Positions 46,788 to 57,526 of a stretch of DNA of 64,000 bases are shown piece by piece (position 1 is the first letter of the stretch; each line of letters begins with the position of its first letter). This DNA comes from Bacteroidales bacterium. Lineage in GTDB: Bacteria; Bacteroidota; Bacteroidia; Bacteroidales; Muribaculaceae. The notes beneath the pieces are model-generated. The model worked only from the letters and a program-made list of their open reading frames with translations, made no database searches and had not been told where the DNA came from. The stretch lies in assembly GCA_022009815.1 (NCBI GenBank), contig CP091725.1:1550001-1614000 (forward strand). The letters are read 5' to 3'. A program made the position numbers and the translations under genes.

Positions 46788-49324
46788 ATGAAAAAGAACA
46801 ATATTACAAAAATGGCAATCGCTGCCGCCGCATTGATGACGGCATTCCCGGCTGCTACAACTTATGCTCAGAAATCAACAGGCTGGGGCGATTTCAAACT
46901 GTTTCTCGACCCGGGACACTCCGCAACTGAAAACCGAGGCTTGTGGGGCTATTCCGAGGCGCAGAAGGTGTTTAGCGTGGCGCAGTATATCAAGGGATAT
47001 CTGACGGAATATACCGATATGCCGGCAGAAAATCTGAAACTTTGCCGCAACAACGAGGTCGACATTGTAGGACTTGAGGAACGTTCCGACATGGCGAATG
47101 CCTGGGGCGCCGACTTCTTCTATGCTATCCACTCTGACGCTTCTTCCGACAAAAACACAACCGTCACACTCTTCGGAGGATGGCGCAAGGATGGCAAGGA
47201 AATAGAGAAGACACCTAACGGCGGCAAGGCTTTCGGAGAGATTCTCAACCCGAACCTTACAGGGGTGATGCGCATCACGACGCGCGGCAACTGGTACGAC
47301 CGTTGCTATTACGACCGTGCTCCAGAGACCCACGCCAACCAATATCCCTATTTGTCGGTCAACCGCCGCACAAATATGGCTTCGCTGCTCAGCGAGGGCG
47401 GCTACCACACAATCGCCTCTCAGCAGCAGCTGAACATCAATGCCGACTATAAGCGTCTGGAGGCTTCGCCGCATTCCAGTCGATATTGAAGTTCCGCAAC
47501 ATGACCAATCCAGAGCAGACATTCCTTGCCGGTATCATCAAAAACTCAGAAAACGATGTGCCTATCGACGGTGTGACTGTAAAGGTAGGCGACAAGACGT
47601 ATGTTACTGACACATGGGAGTCGACATTTAAGAAATACACCAACAACCCCGACCTTATCCACAACGGATTCTATCTGTTTGAGGGACTTAAAGCCGGCGA
47701 TGCTGTCTCGGTGGAATTTACGGCAACCGGATATGAGCCAGTGACAAAAACCGTTGTGATAAAGTCGAATCCAGCCGGACAGTCAAACGACAACGTTACA
47801 TGGCTCGACATCACGATGACATCCAACGCACCTGCGAAAGTGGCGTCGATTTCGGTGGAAGACACAAAGGCAGTCAGCCTTGTTGACCCTATCGTCATCA
47901 CGTTCTCGCGCAAGATGGACAAAGAGTCGGTCGAAAAGGCATTCTCTATCGACAACGACGGCGAAGTGACATTGACCTGGATAAACGACTATACGCTCAG
48001 CGTCGACGTTTCCAAACTCGTTCCGTTGAAGACCTACAACATCAAGATTGACGGCAGCGTTGCCAAGAACTCTCAGACAAACCAGCCGTTTGACGGCAAT
48101 GGCGACGGCAATGGCGGCGACGACTATACGCTCTCTATCACAATGAAAGAGGCAGACACGACACCCGCGCAGGTGGTTTCTACCGACCCTGCCATCGACG
48201 GCGATGTGGCATACACGCTGCGTCCGGTGGTAAGAGTGGAGTATGATGAGATTATCGACTGGAACGAGGACAAGAACGCCGACTGCATGACGGTGATTGA
48301 CCCGGAGGGCAACACTTATGCTGGCACACTGACTCATTCGGTTGTAAACGGCGCTTCAGTGCTGCAATATTTCTTCAGCGAAGACCTTCCTCTTGACAAG
48401 TGCTTCCTTGTTACAGTGAAACCAGGTCTTGCCGACTTGTCTGGCAACTTGACCGAAGAGTTCAGATTCCGCTTCCTGTCGGAGTACCGCCCAGTCGTTG
48501 AGTCGACCGACCTGCTTCCGCTCGACAACGTGACGGGATTCTGGGCTCCTGACGGCTCAGGCTCATCATCGGGCTTGACACAGGAAGCCAACTCGTTTAC
48601 GCGCGCCAACATCGGTGTGCGTCCGGAAAGTCCTAACAGCGCATGCCTGAAGTATGATTTCGATCCCGATTTCGCTGCAGGTGTATGGCAGATCCGTGAG
48701 TATCACTCTTCGCAGAACATCGACGGCACAACCAAGGACGGCGTGCTTACGTTCTGGCTCTATGGCGACGGCTCAAACAACAGCGTCAGCGCTGCGTTGC
48801 GTGTGCGCACAAACAACAAGAACGGCGGCATCAAGTACAACTTGAAGCCTATCAACTATCGCGGATGGCATCTCGTGTCATGGAACCTGGCAAGCGATGA
48901 ATACCAGCACTTCACCGGCACCGATGAAATCGCCGACAAGTGGCGTTTCGACAGCTTCTTCTTGAAACACGAGAACGCGCCGGAACAGGCGTGGAAGGGA
49001 GAAATCTACTTCAACCAGATGCAGTTTGTCAAATTCGACAACACGGCAGTACGCAAGGCTGTGCTCCACGACTTCTCATCTGTCGAGACTTTGAAATCCG
49101 CCGATGGCGGCATCGTTGTGCGCTCGCTCGGCGATGTTGTGTCGGTGAAAGCCGATGGCAATATCCGCTCGGTAAATATCTACAATGCATCCGGCGTGAT
49201 GGTTGCTTCGGCAACACCTGCCGGACAGACAGCAATGGTTGCTATGGGCAATCTGGCAGGCGGCGTTTATTTCGTTAATGTAGTGGCCGACGGCGGCATC
49301 AAGACTGTCAAGATTGTTAGATAG
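46788..49324 (+). CDS. N-acetylmuramoyl-L-alanine amidase with Ig-like domains and a T9SS C-terminal domain, one frameshift
   Basis: About 845 residues after restoring one missing T at 47465-47466 (LEA-FAAFQSIL). Sec signal (IAAAALMTAFPAATTYAQ), then an Amidase_3 domain: LFLDPGHSATENRG (zinc His), LEERSDMANAWGADFF, YAIHSDASSD and SEGGYHT. A carboxypeptidase-regulatory-like fold (GVTVKVGDKTYVTD) and two SbsA-type Ig-like domains with an Asp/Gly-rich insert (FDGNGDGNGGDDY) follow. After a jelly-roll-like region, the last 75 residues (ADGNIRSVNIYNASG, GNLAGGVYFVNVV, IKTVKIVR) are a type A T9SS sorting signal. The product probably crosses the outer membrane by T9SS to cut peptidoglycan outside the cell; target cells are unknown. 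Confidence 0.88.
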
Positions 49325-49346
49325 TCAGGGATGCTTGATTGAATGA

Positions 49347-49380
49347 AAAAGGCTGGACTCCAATCGGAATCCAGCCTTTT
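49347..49380. terminator. Bidirectional terminator between amidase and vWA genes
   Basis: AAAAGGCTGGA ... TCCAGCCTTTT, an 11-base-pair stem with extra inner pairing, flanked by A and T on either side; it serves the two convergent genes. Confidence 0.85.
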
Positions 49381-49386
49381 CCATTA

Positions 49387-50025
49387 TCATTTGTCGTCGT
49401 CGGAGAAATACGACTCCTCAAAATTGCTCTCATTTCGGCGTACGCGTTCGTTCCAATACTTTCGCGACTGCTTCTCGAAAGCGAACATATTGACGGTGCC
49501 TTCAATTGTGGCTTCAAACGTCAAACTATTTTTCACTCCAATCTTTCCAGCCTCAAGCGCTGCATCCTGGTTTGCACCGATGTAGGTGAACACCCAACCC
49601 GTTTTGCGCAGGCGGTCAATCAGTTTTTTCACCGATGCGCCGTCCCACTCGATGGAGTCGTTTTCATAGCCGTCGGTGATGATTGTTACAAGCACCTTGT
49701 CTTCCTTGCCTTTGTTTCTTTCAAGGTCGGTGACCGATGTGCCGATGGCGTCGTATAGGGCAGTCATTCCGCGGAGCGTGTAGTCGTTGGGGGTGAGAGG
49801 CGATGTCTGCTCGGCAATGGTGTTGCGGTAGGCATATTGCAGAGGCTCTCCGCCGCTGGCGAAGGAGAGCACGGTGACCGACTGCTCGATTTTGTCGCTT
49901 TTTTTGGCTTCCTCGCGGATGGTTGACAGCGTTTCGTTGATACCGGCAAGCGCTTGCTCGTAGATTGACGTCATTGATCCCGATGCGTCGACGATGATGA
50001 GATTGTGTACTTTAAATTGTGCCAT
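49387..50025 (-). CDS. von Willebrand factor A domain protein
   Basis: A 212-residue cytoplasmic protein. LIIVDASGSMTS is the MIDAS DxSxS motif, TLRGMTALYDAIG supplies the MIDAS Thr, and VTIITDGYENDS the following Asp. The C-terminal tail is charged (KYWNERVRRNESNFEE, SDDDK). No signal or membrane span. It resembles the small TerY-like or CoxE-like vWA proteins that act as adaptors. No partner gene is adjacent, so the role is open. Promoter at 50075-50104. Confidence 0.83.
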   Translation of the reverse strand: MAQFKVHNLIIVDASGSMTSIYEQALAGINETLSTIREEAKKSDKIEQSVTVLSFASGGEPLQYAYRNTIAEQTSPLTPNDYTLRGMTALYDAIGTSVTDLERNKGKEDKVLVTIITDGYENDSIEWDGASVKKLIDRLRKTGWVFTYIGANQDAALEAGKIGVKNSLTFEATIEGTVNMFAFEKQSRKYWNERVRRNESNFEESYFSDDDK

Positions 50026-50074
50026 GATTTGATGTGTTTAGTAGTTAATAATGCTTGATTGTGTAATTTTGACG

Positions 50075-50104
50075 CAAATATAAAGACGAAGAAATAAACA
50101 ACAA
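50075..50104 (-). promoter_or_regulatory. vWA gene promoter
   Basis: Minus strand: -33 TTG (50102-50104), a 19-base spacer, and -7 TATATTTG (50075-50082). Confidence 0.7.
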
Positions 50105-50232
50105 AATTTAATGTGTAAAAAATACGCAAATATGCCGATTTTTAACTTTTGTTTGCGTGAGAAGGACACAAATGTGCGTTTTTGTCGGAAAATAGGCTTA
50201 ATTTTGTATTGTTGAAAAATGAGGAGTAGAAA

Positions 50233-50988
50233 ATGTACAGTTATGAATATCCACATCCTGCATTGACCACCGACTGCGTTGTGTTCGGATTCGACGGCTC
50301 TGGACTGAATCTGTTGCTTGTAGAGCGAGGGATGGAGCCGTATAAGGGCAAGTGGGCTTTGCCCGGCGGCTTTGTGAGAATTTACGAGACGCTTGAAGAA
50401 GGAGCATTGCGCGAGTTGCGCGAGGAAACCGGAGTGATGGATATTTATGTCGAGCAGCTGCAGGCATTCAGCCGAGTGGACCGCGACCCTCGCGAGCGTG
50501 TGGTCACGGTGGCGTTTCTTGCATTTGTGCGTCAGGATGACTATGAGGTCATAGCCGGTGACGATGCCGCCAAGGCACAGTGGTTTCCGGTGGATATGTT
50601 GCCTGATTTGGCATTCGACCATAGCGAGATTGTACGTGTGGCACTCGACAAACTGCGGTGGAAAATCACCTATGAGCCGTTGGCGTTCCGTCTGCTCAAC
50701 AGAGAGTTTACGATGACACAGGTGCAGACCATCTACGAGGCGGTGCTCGGGCAGAAGTTCGACCGTCGAAACTTCCACAAAAAGATGACCGCCATGGGCT
50801 ACATTGTGGCTACAGATGGTGTGGGGCGGCGAAACTACGAAGCATTCGATATTCTTAATGAGTATCGTTGCTGTAAAATGCCGGTGTTGGCAGCGCGCGC
50901 GCCGCGCGGCAGCGGGCGTCCGGCTACGCTCTACAGATTTGATGAGGCTAAATATAGAGAGCAGATAAACAACAAAAGTGTTTTGTGA
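50233..50988 (+). CDS. Nudix hydrolase-like transcriptional regulator (NrtR type)
   Basis: A 251-residue protein. Residues about 12-145 form a Nudix domain; the Nudix box is recognisable as GGFVRIYETLEEGALRELRE followed by ETG, so it may be catalytically competent. The C-terminal 90 residues (FTMTQVQTIYEAVLGQKFDR, RRNFHKKM, GRPATLYRFD) are the winged helix of NrtR-like regulators. In this family the Nudix domain senses ADP-ribose or sugar derivatives and the winged helix binds DNA. A -7 box TAATTTTG is at 50199-50206. Its stop overlaps the next gene's ATG. Confidence 0.88.
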   Translation: MYSYEYPHPALTTDCVVFGFDGSGLNLLLVERGMEPYKGKWALPGGFVRIYETLEEGALRELREETGVMDIYVEQLQAFSRVDRDPRERVVTVAFLAFVRQDDYEVIAGDDAAKAQWFPVDMLPDLAFDHSEIVRVALDKLRWKITYEPLAFRLLNREFTMTQVQTIYEAVLGQKFDRRNFHKKMTAMGYIVATDGVGRRNYEAFDILNEYRCCKMPVLAARAPRGSGRPATLYRFDEAKYREQINNKSVL

Positions 50989-51248
50989 TGGAAGAATATC
51001 ATGTGAAAATAACCGTTGAACGCGGTGGTGAAAGCCAGTGCGACAACACGACGGCGAAGTCGGCGATTTACCTGTCGGTGCTCGGTTTTGTTCTGGTTGG
51101 CATCCCGTATGTCGGATGGCCGTACCTCGCATTGTGTTTCATTGTTGCAATCAAGGCGTTGAGGCGCAAGCCGCGAGGACTGGCACTGTTGGCGTTGCTG
51201 ATCGACTCCCTTTGCCTTTTCGTGAAATACGTTATTGCCGTTTCATAG
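50988..51248 (+). CDS. Small membrane protein of unknown function
   Basis: An 86-residue protein beginning MEEYHVKITVERGGE, with two hydrophobic segments (AIYLSVLGFVLVGIPYV and YLALCFIVAIKAL; a third, LALLALLIDSLCLF, near the end). The ATG overlaps the stop of the Nudix regulator (TGATG), so it is translationally coupled. No family recognised. Confidence 0.65.
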   Translation: MEEYHVKITVERGGESQCDNTTAKSAIYLSVLGFVLVGIPYVGWPYLALCFIVAIKALRRKPRGLALLALLIDSLCLFVKYVIAVS

Positions 51249-51286
51249 CAGCACTCGATTTTAACAGAACACTAATGATATTGACA

Positions 51287-51606
51287 ATGAAAAATAGCAA
51301 TCTGAAAGATAGGATGTTTGTTTGGTCAGGCCATTGGAGATGCTCTTGGTCTCGGTTCTGAATTTATGGACAAAAATGAAGTAATGGCACTCTCCGTCGT
51401 TTGAGGAAGGCCTGTTTTCGGTTGTGAACGAAGGCGGTGATGCCGATACGAATGCAGCTGTTGCTTGTGCCATTCTCGGTGCGAAATTCGGTTATGATGT
51501 CATACCTAAATACTATATAGAGAATCTGTACAATGAGCCAATGTATCGAAATGTGGTTCAAAATTTTATAAATCAGGTTCTCAACGCAGAAAGGGAGATT
51601 GGTTAA
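51287..51606 (+). pseudogene. Eroded ADP-ribosylglycohydrolase
   Basis: The frame opens as MKNSNLKDRMF, then shifts to FGQAIGDALGLGSEFMD, the N-terminal GxAxGDALG motif of the ADP-ribosyl-[dinitrogen reductase] glycohydrolase family. It then jumps to SFEEGLFSVVNEGGDADTNA followed by AVACAILGAKFGYD, the C-terminal metal-binding GGDADTNA block. The roughly 150 residues between them are absent, so this is a true internal deletion. The intact enzyme would remove ADP-ribose from proteins or nucleic acids. 51607-51831 contains no gene I can identify. Confidence 0.8.
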
Positions 51607-51831
51607 GCTGTAAAGGTAGAATTCATAATTGCCAATGGATATGATTGCTCTCAGCCGCATAAAAATGGATAATAATAAACATGAAATGACGACGGTTACT
51701 CTGAATGTGAAAAGGACGGGTAGATAAATCGGTGGCGTCAAAAACGCATCTTTTTTCATACAATAACCAGTCGGCGGGGAGTAATTCCGATAAATATGTG
51801 TAAATTTGTGTGTGAATAAAAGGATATAACT

Positions 51832-52440
51832 ATGTTTTCAGGAATAGTAGAGACTGCAGCCACAGTGGTTGCGCTGAGAAAAGAAGGCGGCAATCTGCAC
51901 ATCACAATGAAGTGCGACTTTGCCCCGGAGTTGAGAATAGACCAGTCGGTAGCCCATAATGGCGTATGCCTCACGGTGGTCGACCTTCCTGGCGACGGCA
52001 CGTTTACCGTCACGGCGATTCAGGAGACGCTCGACCGCTCAAACCTCGGGTTGCTGCAGGTTGGCGACCTTGTCAACCTTGAGCGTTGCATGCCGATGAA
52101 CGGACGTCTTGACGGCCACATCGTGCAGGGACACGTAGACCAGACCGCAGTGTGCTGCGAGGTGCGCAACGTTGAGGGCAGCCGCTATTTCAAGTTTGCC
52201 TACGACGTTGATGCCGAAATGGCGCGCAAGGGCTATGTCACAGTAGAGAAAGGCTCCGTCACAGTCAACGGCGTCAGCCTTACGGTGTGCAATTCCCAGC
52301 GCGACAGTTTTGAGGTGGCAATAATCCCCTATACCTTTGAGCATACCAATTTCTGCCGCATAAAGGAGGGTACGGTTGTAAACATAGAATTTGACATCAT
52401 CGGCAAGTATCTCAGCCGTTTGATGGAGTTTTCAAAATAA
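51832..52440 (+). CDS. ribE: Riboflavin synthase alpha chain
   Basis: A 202-residue protein that dismutates two 6,7-dimethyl-8-ribityllumazine molecules to riboflavin. It has the two tandem lumazine-binding halves: MFSGIVETAATV ... SVAHNGVCLTVV, and GHIVQGHVDQTAV ... GSVTVNGVSLTV. A -7 box TAAATTTG is at 51801-51808. No FMN riboswitch is visible upstream. The nitroreductase gene, encoding a flavin-using enzyme, begins four bases after its stop. Confidence 0.95.
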   Translation: MFSGIVETAATVVALRKEGGNLHITMKCDFAPELRIDQSVAHNGVCLTVVDLPGDGTFTVTAIQETLDRSNLGLLQVGDLVNLERCMPMNGRLDGHIVQGHVDQTAVCCEVRNVEGSRYFKFAYDVDAEMARKGYVTVEKGSVTVNGVSLTVCNSQRDSFEVAIIPYTFEHTNFCRIKEGTVVNIEFDIIGKYLSRLMEFSK

Positions 52441-52443
52441 GCG

Positions 52444-52983
52444 ATGACCGATTTTTATAAACTTGTTGACGAGCGTCAGAGCGACCGTGGCTACGACACG
52501 GAGCGCAGCGTGCCGCGCGAGGCGGTGATGCGCATTGTCGACGCAGCCCGCCGGGCGCCGTCGGCATGCAATTCCCAGCCATGGCATTTCATCGTGGTCG
52601 ACAAGCCGGAGCTTTGTGCAGAAGTGGCAGATGCCCTGACGTCGATAGGAATGAACAAGTTTGCCTCACAGGCTCCATGCTTCATCGTATTGGTGCAGGA
52701 GGCGCCCAATTTCACCGCCCGTCTTGGCGGATGGATAAAGAACAAGCATTTTCCGCTCATCGACTGCGGCATAGCAGCGTCGTATCTCACCCTCGCAGCC
52801 GCAGATGAAGGTCTTGGCTCGTGTATGATGGGATGGTTTGACGAGAAGCGGCTGAAACGGTTGCTTGGAGTGCCGCGCAGCCGGCGAGTGCTGCTTGTGG
52901 TGTCGCTTGGCTACAGCATCCAGCCGTTGCGCCAGAAACAGCGTCGCGCGCTCGATGCCGTGATGGGCGACAATAAATATTGA
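52444..52983 (+). CDS. Nitroreductase family FMN-dependent oxidoreductase
   Basis: A 179-residue protein. FYKLVDERQSDRGYDT is the FMN-binding N-terminus (the family usually has Arg-x-Ser-x-Arg; here RQSDR). ARRAPSACNSQPWHFIVVD is the family's APSxxNxQPW motif, and CGIAASYLTLAAADEGLGSC binds flavin. It is a typical small flavoenzyme with an undefined substrate. It sits between ribE and menA with gaps of a few bases, so probably one operon. Confidence 0.9.
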   Translation: MTDFYKLVDERQSDRGYDTERSVPREAVMRIVDAARRAPSACNSQPWHFIVVDKPELCAEVADALTSIGMNKFASQAPCFIVLVQEAPNFTARLGGWIKNKHFPLIDCGIAASYLTLAAADEGLGSCMMGWFDEKRLKRLLGVPRSRRVLLVVSLGYSIQPLRQKQRRALDAVMGDNKY

Positions 52984-52985
52984 CT

Positions 52986-53859
52986 ATGCAGAAGAAACTG
53001 AAAAGTTGGATAGAGGCAACCCGACTGCGCACATTGCCCGTGTCGACGGCAGGAGTGGTTGTAGCGTCGGGCTGTGCCTATAACGACGGCTCGTTCAAGT
53101 GGCAGCCGGCGTTGTTGTGTTTTCTTTTTGCCGTACTGGCACAGGTGGCGTCCAATTTCGCCAACGAATATTTCGACTATGTCAACGGTTCAGATAAAAA
53201 GGACGCGAAGGCTTCCGCCGCGGTGTCACCGAAGGCGACATCACGCCGCGGGCAATGCTGTGCGCCACGTTTGGCACCCTTGCCGCCGCCTGCGCCGTGG
53301 GCTGCTGCCTGATTCCGTTCGGAGGCTGGCAGCTGATACCGATAGGCGTTGTAATCGCTGTTTTCGCACTCGCCTACAGCGCCGGACCCTATCCGCTGTC
53401 GCGCGTCGGACTTGGCGATGTCGCGGTGTTTGTGTTCTTCGGCTTTGTGCCTGTTTGCCTTACATATTATGTGCAGACAGGCGAGATTACCGGCGATGTG
53501 GCCGCAGCATCGGCAGCCGTGGGGCTGATGGGGTGCAACGTGTTGATTGTGAATAACTACAGGGATGTGGAGGATGATCGTGAGGCGGGCAAGCGCACCA
53601 CTGTGGTGCGTTTGGGCGTCGCATCGCCGCCATTGCCTACCTCTTGTTCGGAATTGCCGCCGTTTGGCTGACTGCACCGTTATGGGCAGAGAAGTTATGG
53701 ATATTTTTCATAGCACCCGCGATTTATTTGTGCTTGCATTGCTCCACATGGCAACGTATCCGCCGCAGTCGTGGCGCAGCTTTGAATCCGCTGCTCGGCG
53801 CCACCGCCCGCAATATGCTGGTGTATTCGTTGTTGTTGCTTGCGGTGTGTTTGATATAG
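52986..53859 (+). CDS. menA: 1,4-dihydroxy-2-naphthoate polyprenyltransferase (MenA), two frameshifts
   Basis: An inner-membrane prenyltransferase attaching the polyprenyl chain in menaquinone synthesis. Start at 52986 (MQKKLKSWIEATRLRTLP). Frame breaks are one missing A at 53196-53200 (an A5 run, NGSDKKGREGFRRG when fixed) and one missing base at 53614-53616 (VRLGRRIAAIAYLLFG when fixed). Corrected length about 291 residues. NFANEYFDYVNGSDKKG carries the first Asp-rich motif and NNYRDVEDDREAGKRTT the second. About eight spans. The next gene starts four bases after the stop. Confidence 0.93.
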
Positions 53860-53863
53860 CATT

Positions 53864-56800
53864 ATGGCAGAATCCGGTTATATGCCCGACGACGCTGCCT
53901 CATTTTACCAGCAGTTGGAAACGCTGCTCGACAGCGGTTGGGGAATCCGTAAAAAATATGACGCGCTGCGCGACGCGTTCAAACGCGCAATCAATCAGGA
54001 AGTGGGCTTGACCAACCTGAATTTCTCGGGAACATTTGCCAAATTGGACTATCTGATAAAGGAAAAAGGCATTTCCGAGGCAGAGTCGGTGCGTCTGCAC
54101 GGCACGCGCCGCACGCTCAACACCCTTTCTGAAATTTCCGACCGGCAATTGCAAGATTCAATCGGCAGCGATGTGAAGTCGGCGGCGATGCTTGTTGAGG
54201 CACTGCTTGGCGAGCCGATTCCGAAGACGCTGCGGCGAAAACTGCCCATCGACGACAAGCCACGGACATGGGGCAAGTTTGACAGCGGCAACCTGCGGTG
54301 TGTTGTCGACACATGGGACAACGAATATATCCACGTCACGGAAGAATGCGGCGGCTTTCCGCTGACCGTGTGCTACGGACAGCAAAACGTCTATCTGACA
54401 CGCGAAGGCCGTGGCGACTGGTCGTATCTGTCGTTGCTGCTCAGACGCGGCGTGCAGCTCAACCTCGTGCGCGTGCGCTATGACGGCGAGATCTGTATGC
54501 CGGAACTGATAATCTACGAGCCCGACTATCTTGTGAACGTCACGACCATAGCGTCGTGTTTCGAGACCTATGCAGAATCGCCGCTTGTGGCTTTGGTCAA
54601 CAAATTCAAGCCGCAGCCCAACACCTTGCCCATACATCTTGGAAATCTTTCCGGGCAGTATCTCGACGAGACAGTGCATCAGAGCAACCGCTCGTTTGAG
54701 GAGGGGATGATGGACTTTTTCAGAAACAATGCCGTGGGGCTTGTGGCGTGCGACGCCATGCGAAGCCGGGAAGACGTGGCGAAATTCTATGCCGACGCGC
54801 GAATGCAGAAAAGCAATGTCGAGAAACTTATAGGCAACGACTTGCCCAAAGCCGTTGGCGGCATCGACATGAAGGCGGCCGTGCTCGAACCCACATTCTT
54901 CAGCGAAGTGCTTGGCATACAAGGGCGTCTCGACCTGTTGGTGGAAAAAGACGGCGAGGCGGTGATCGTGGAGCAGAAATCAGGGAAAGGAGCGTTTGTG
55001 CCGGCATCCTCGCCACATTATGATCCAAACCGTCCAAAGCCACAGGAGAAACATCTGGTGCAGCTGATTCTCTACCGCGCCCTGTTTGTCTATGAGTTTG
55101 ACAAATATGCCGGACAGCTGCGCCACGTCATGCTCCTCTATTCGCGTTATCCCGAGGGACTTGTGTCAACGGCACAGCGTCCGGAACTGATGCTTAGGGC
55201 CATACGGATGCGCAACTTGTTGGCATACAGTGAAATCCTCTATGCTTCAGAGGGCGTCGGGATGCTTGACGGACTGACCCCTGAACTGTTGAATGAGAAA
55301 CTCCAACGGCGTGTTGTGGACAAGATACACCCGGCCCGAACTCAACGAAGTGCTGTCGCCGATACAGAATGCGTCGCCGCTGGAACGCGCCTATTTCTTC
55401 CGGTTTATGCAGTTTCTTGAAAAAGAGCATCTGCTGTCGAAGATAGGCAACAAAATCAAGGACAACAGCGGGTTTGCATCAATCTGGCTCGATTCGCTCG
55501 AAGACAAGATTGCTTCGGGCGGCATCTATTGCAACCTCACACTCGACACAGCGGCTTTCGCCGATTCTCCGGTGACCGACGTGACACTGCGTTTTGCCGA
55601 TACTGACGCCGCCGACACCTCTAATTTCCGGGTGGGCGACATCGTGGTGCTTTATCCGTATAAAGAAAACACCGAGCCCAACGCCTGCGCATGGATGGTG
55701 GAACGCGGCGCGATAGCCGACATCAGTGTAGACGGCGTCAGGGTGGCACTTCGCAATCCGCAGACAGACAGCCGCGTGTTTCCTCAGACCGACGGCATCC
55801 GCTGGGCGATAGAGCACGATTTGTTTGACTCGTCGACAAATGCCCTTTATGCAGGGATGCACAGTTTCCTGACCGCACCCATGCCGCGCCGCCGCATGCT
55901 GCTGTCGCAGCGCATGCCCGAAATCGACACCGGCAGATGCCGCAAGGGCGACTACGGTGATTTCAACACCCTCGTGGAGAGAGCAAAGCAAGCCCGTGAG
56001 CTGTTTCTTGTGATAGGTCCTCCGGGCACCGGCAAGACGTCGTTCGGACTGCTGAACATCCTGCGTGAGGAACTGCTTGAGGCAGGTACCAGCATACTGC
56101 TGCTGTCGTACACCAACAGAGCGGTGGACGAAATTTGCAGCAAGCTTAAAGAGCAGAGCATCGATTTCATACGTATCGGTTCGGAGATATCGTGCGACAA
56201 GGCGTATCACGCAAACCTTCTTCGCAACAAAATCCAACAGTGCCGCACGGGCGACGCTGTGGCGGGAACGCTGAAAGACGCGCGTGTGGTCTGTGCCACC
56301 ACCGCAGCACTTAACTCCAACGTCAATCTGTTTAAAATCAAACGTTTCGACCTTGCTATTGTCGATGAGGCGTCGCAAATCCTCGAACCCCACCTGCTGG
56401 GGCTGATGTGTGCGCGCACAGGCAACGCCGACGCCATCTCACGCTTCGTGCTTATTGGCGACCACAAGCAGTTGCCCGCCGTTGTGCAGCAGACCGAAGC
56501 AGAGTCGAGAGTGACAGAGCCAGAGTTGCTGTCAATCGGACTGACCGACTGCCGCCGCTCACTGTTTGAAAGGATGCTGTCGTCGTTTAAAACCGATGAC
56601 GGCTATGATTGCCGCTATGTCTATATGCTTACACGTCAAGGCCGTATGCATCGCGACATAGCCGACTTCCCCAATGAGGCGTTCTATGGCGGCAGACTTG
56701 ACGTGGTGCCGTTGCCGCATCAGCTGGCGGCAAACACAGCCTGCACGTCGACCGACGGCATCTGCCGACTGCTGCAATTGCGCAGGGTGGCATTTGTGGC

Positions 56801-57311
56801 GTCGGAGAAGCCAGAAATGTCGGTTTCGGCAAAGACCAATCAGGTGGAGGCCGACATGATAGCCGCTATGGTGGCGAGAATCTTCAGGCAGGCAGACCAC
56901 TTCGACGACAGCGCGACGGTAGGAGTCATCGTGCCTTACCGCAACCAGATTGCAACCGTAAGAAACGCAATCGACAGATATGGCATCCCAGCGTTGCACT
57001 CCATCACAATCGACACCGTGGAACGCTTTCAGGGCAGCCAGCGCGACTACATAATCTACGGACTCACAGTGCAGCAGCGTTATCAGTTGAACTTCTTGAC
57101 CGACAACGTGTTTGAAGAAGGCGGGACACTCATCGACCGTAAGCTCAACGTGGCGATGACACGTGCCCGCAAGCATCTGACAATTGTCGGAAATCCCGAC
57201 ATCCTCGCCGGGAGCGCAGTCTATCGCAGGCTGATGGATTTTATGAAGAGCAGGGGCAGCTATTTCAATGTAGCGTGTGAAAAATTCTGCGCCGGAGATT
57301 TCAGCGTTTAG
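53864..57311 (+). CDS. Dna2-like nuclease-helicase fusion, one frameshift
   Basis: About 1149 residues. The N-terminal half contains a PD-(D/E)XK nuclease-like core near residues 345-375: GIQGRLDLLVEK, AVIVEQKSGKG (Asp, then E-Q-K). No Cys cluster typical of Cas4/Dna2 iron-sulfur sites is visible. The C-terminal half is an SF1 UPF1/Dna2-type helicase: VIGPPGTGKTSFG (Walker A), AIVDEASQILEPHLL (motif II, DEAS), LIGDHKQLPAVV (motif III), LTRQGRMHRDIADF (motif IV), DTVERFQGSQRDYIIYGL (motif V) and NVAMTRARKHLTIVG (motif VI). One extra base, or two missing, near 55313-55318 joins the halves (QRRV-WTRYTRPELNEV). It probably processes DNA ends or flaps; the context gives no further clue. Confidence 0.83.
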
Positions 57312-57451
57312 GCGTGTCCTGGAAAAAGATAAACATCAGATATGGCTACTTTTGCCGACCAATCGGCGAAAAAATGAAGCGGTTAACATATTTTTGTGGA
57401 TAGAAGCTGAAAAAAGTGACAAATATCATAGGTTTTGGATGATAGAGTGAT

Positions 57452-57459
57452 TAATTTTG
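57452..57459 (+). promoter_or_regulatory. -7 box of the RND efflux operon
   Basis: TAATTTTG, 68 bases before the first gene. No well-spaced -33 element. The preceding gap 57312-57451 shows no repressor gene or clear operator. Confidence 0.5.
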
Positions 57460-57526
57460 CATTCGGAAAAATAGAACTATACATATTAAATGCTGTTAAG
57501 AAATAGAAAAAATTCAATCTATAGGT

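Noticed and set aside
51607..51831. FMN riboswitch before ribE
   Set aside because: No conserved FMN-aptamer boxes are seen; a plain -7 box at 51801-51808 suffices.
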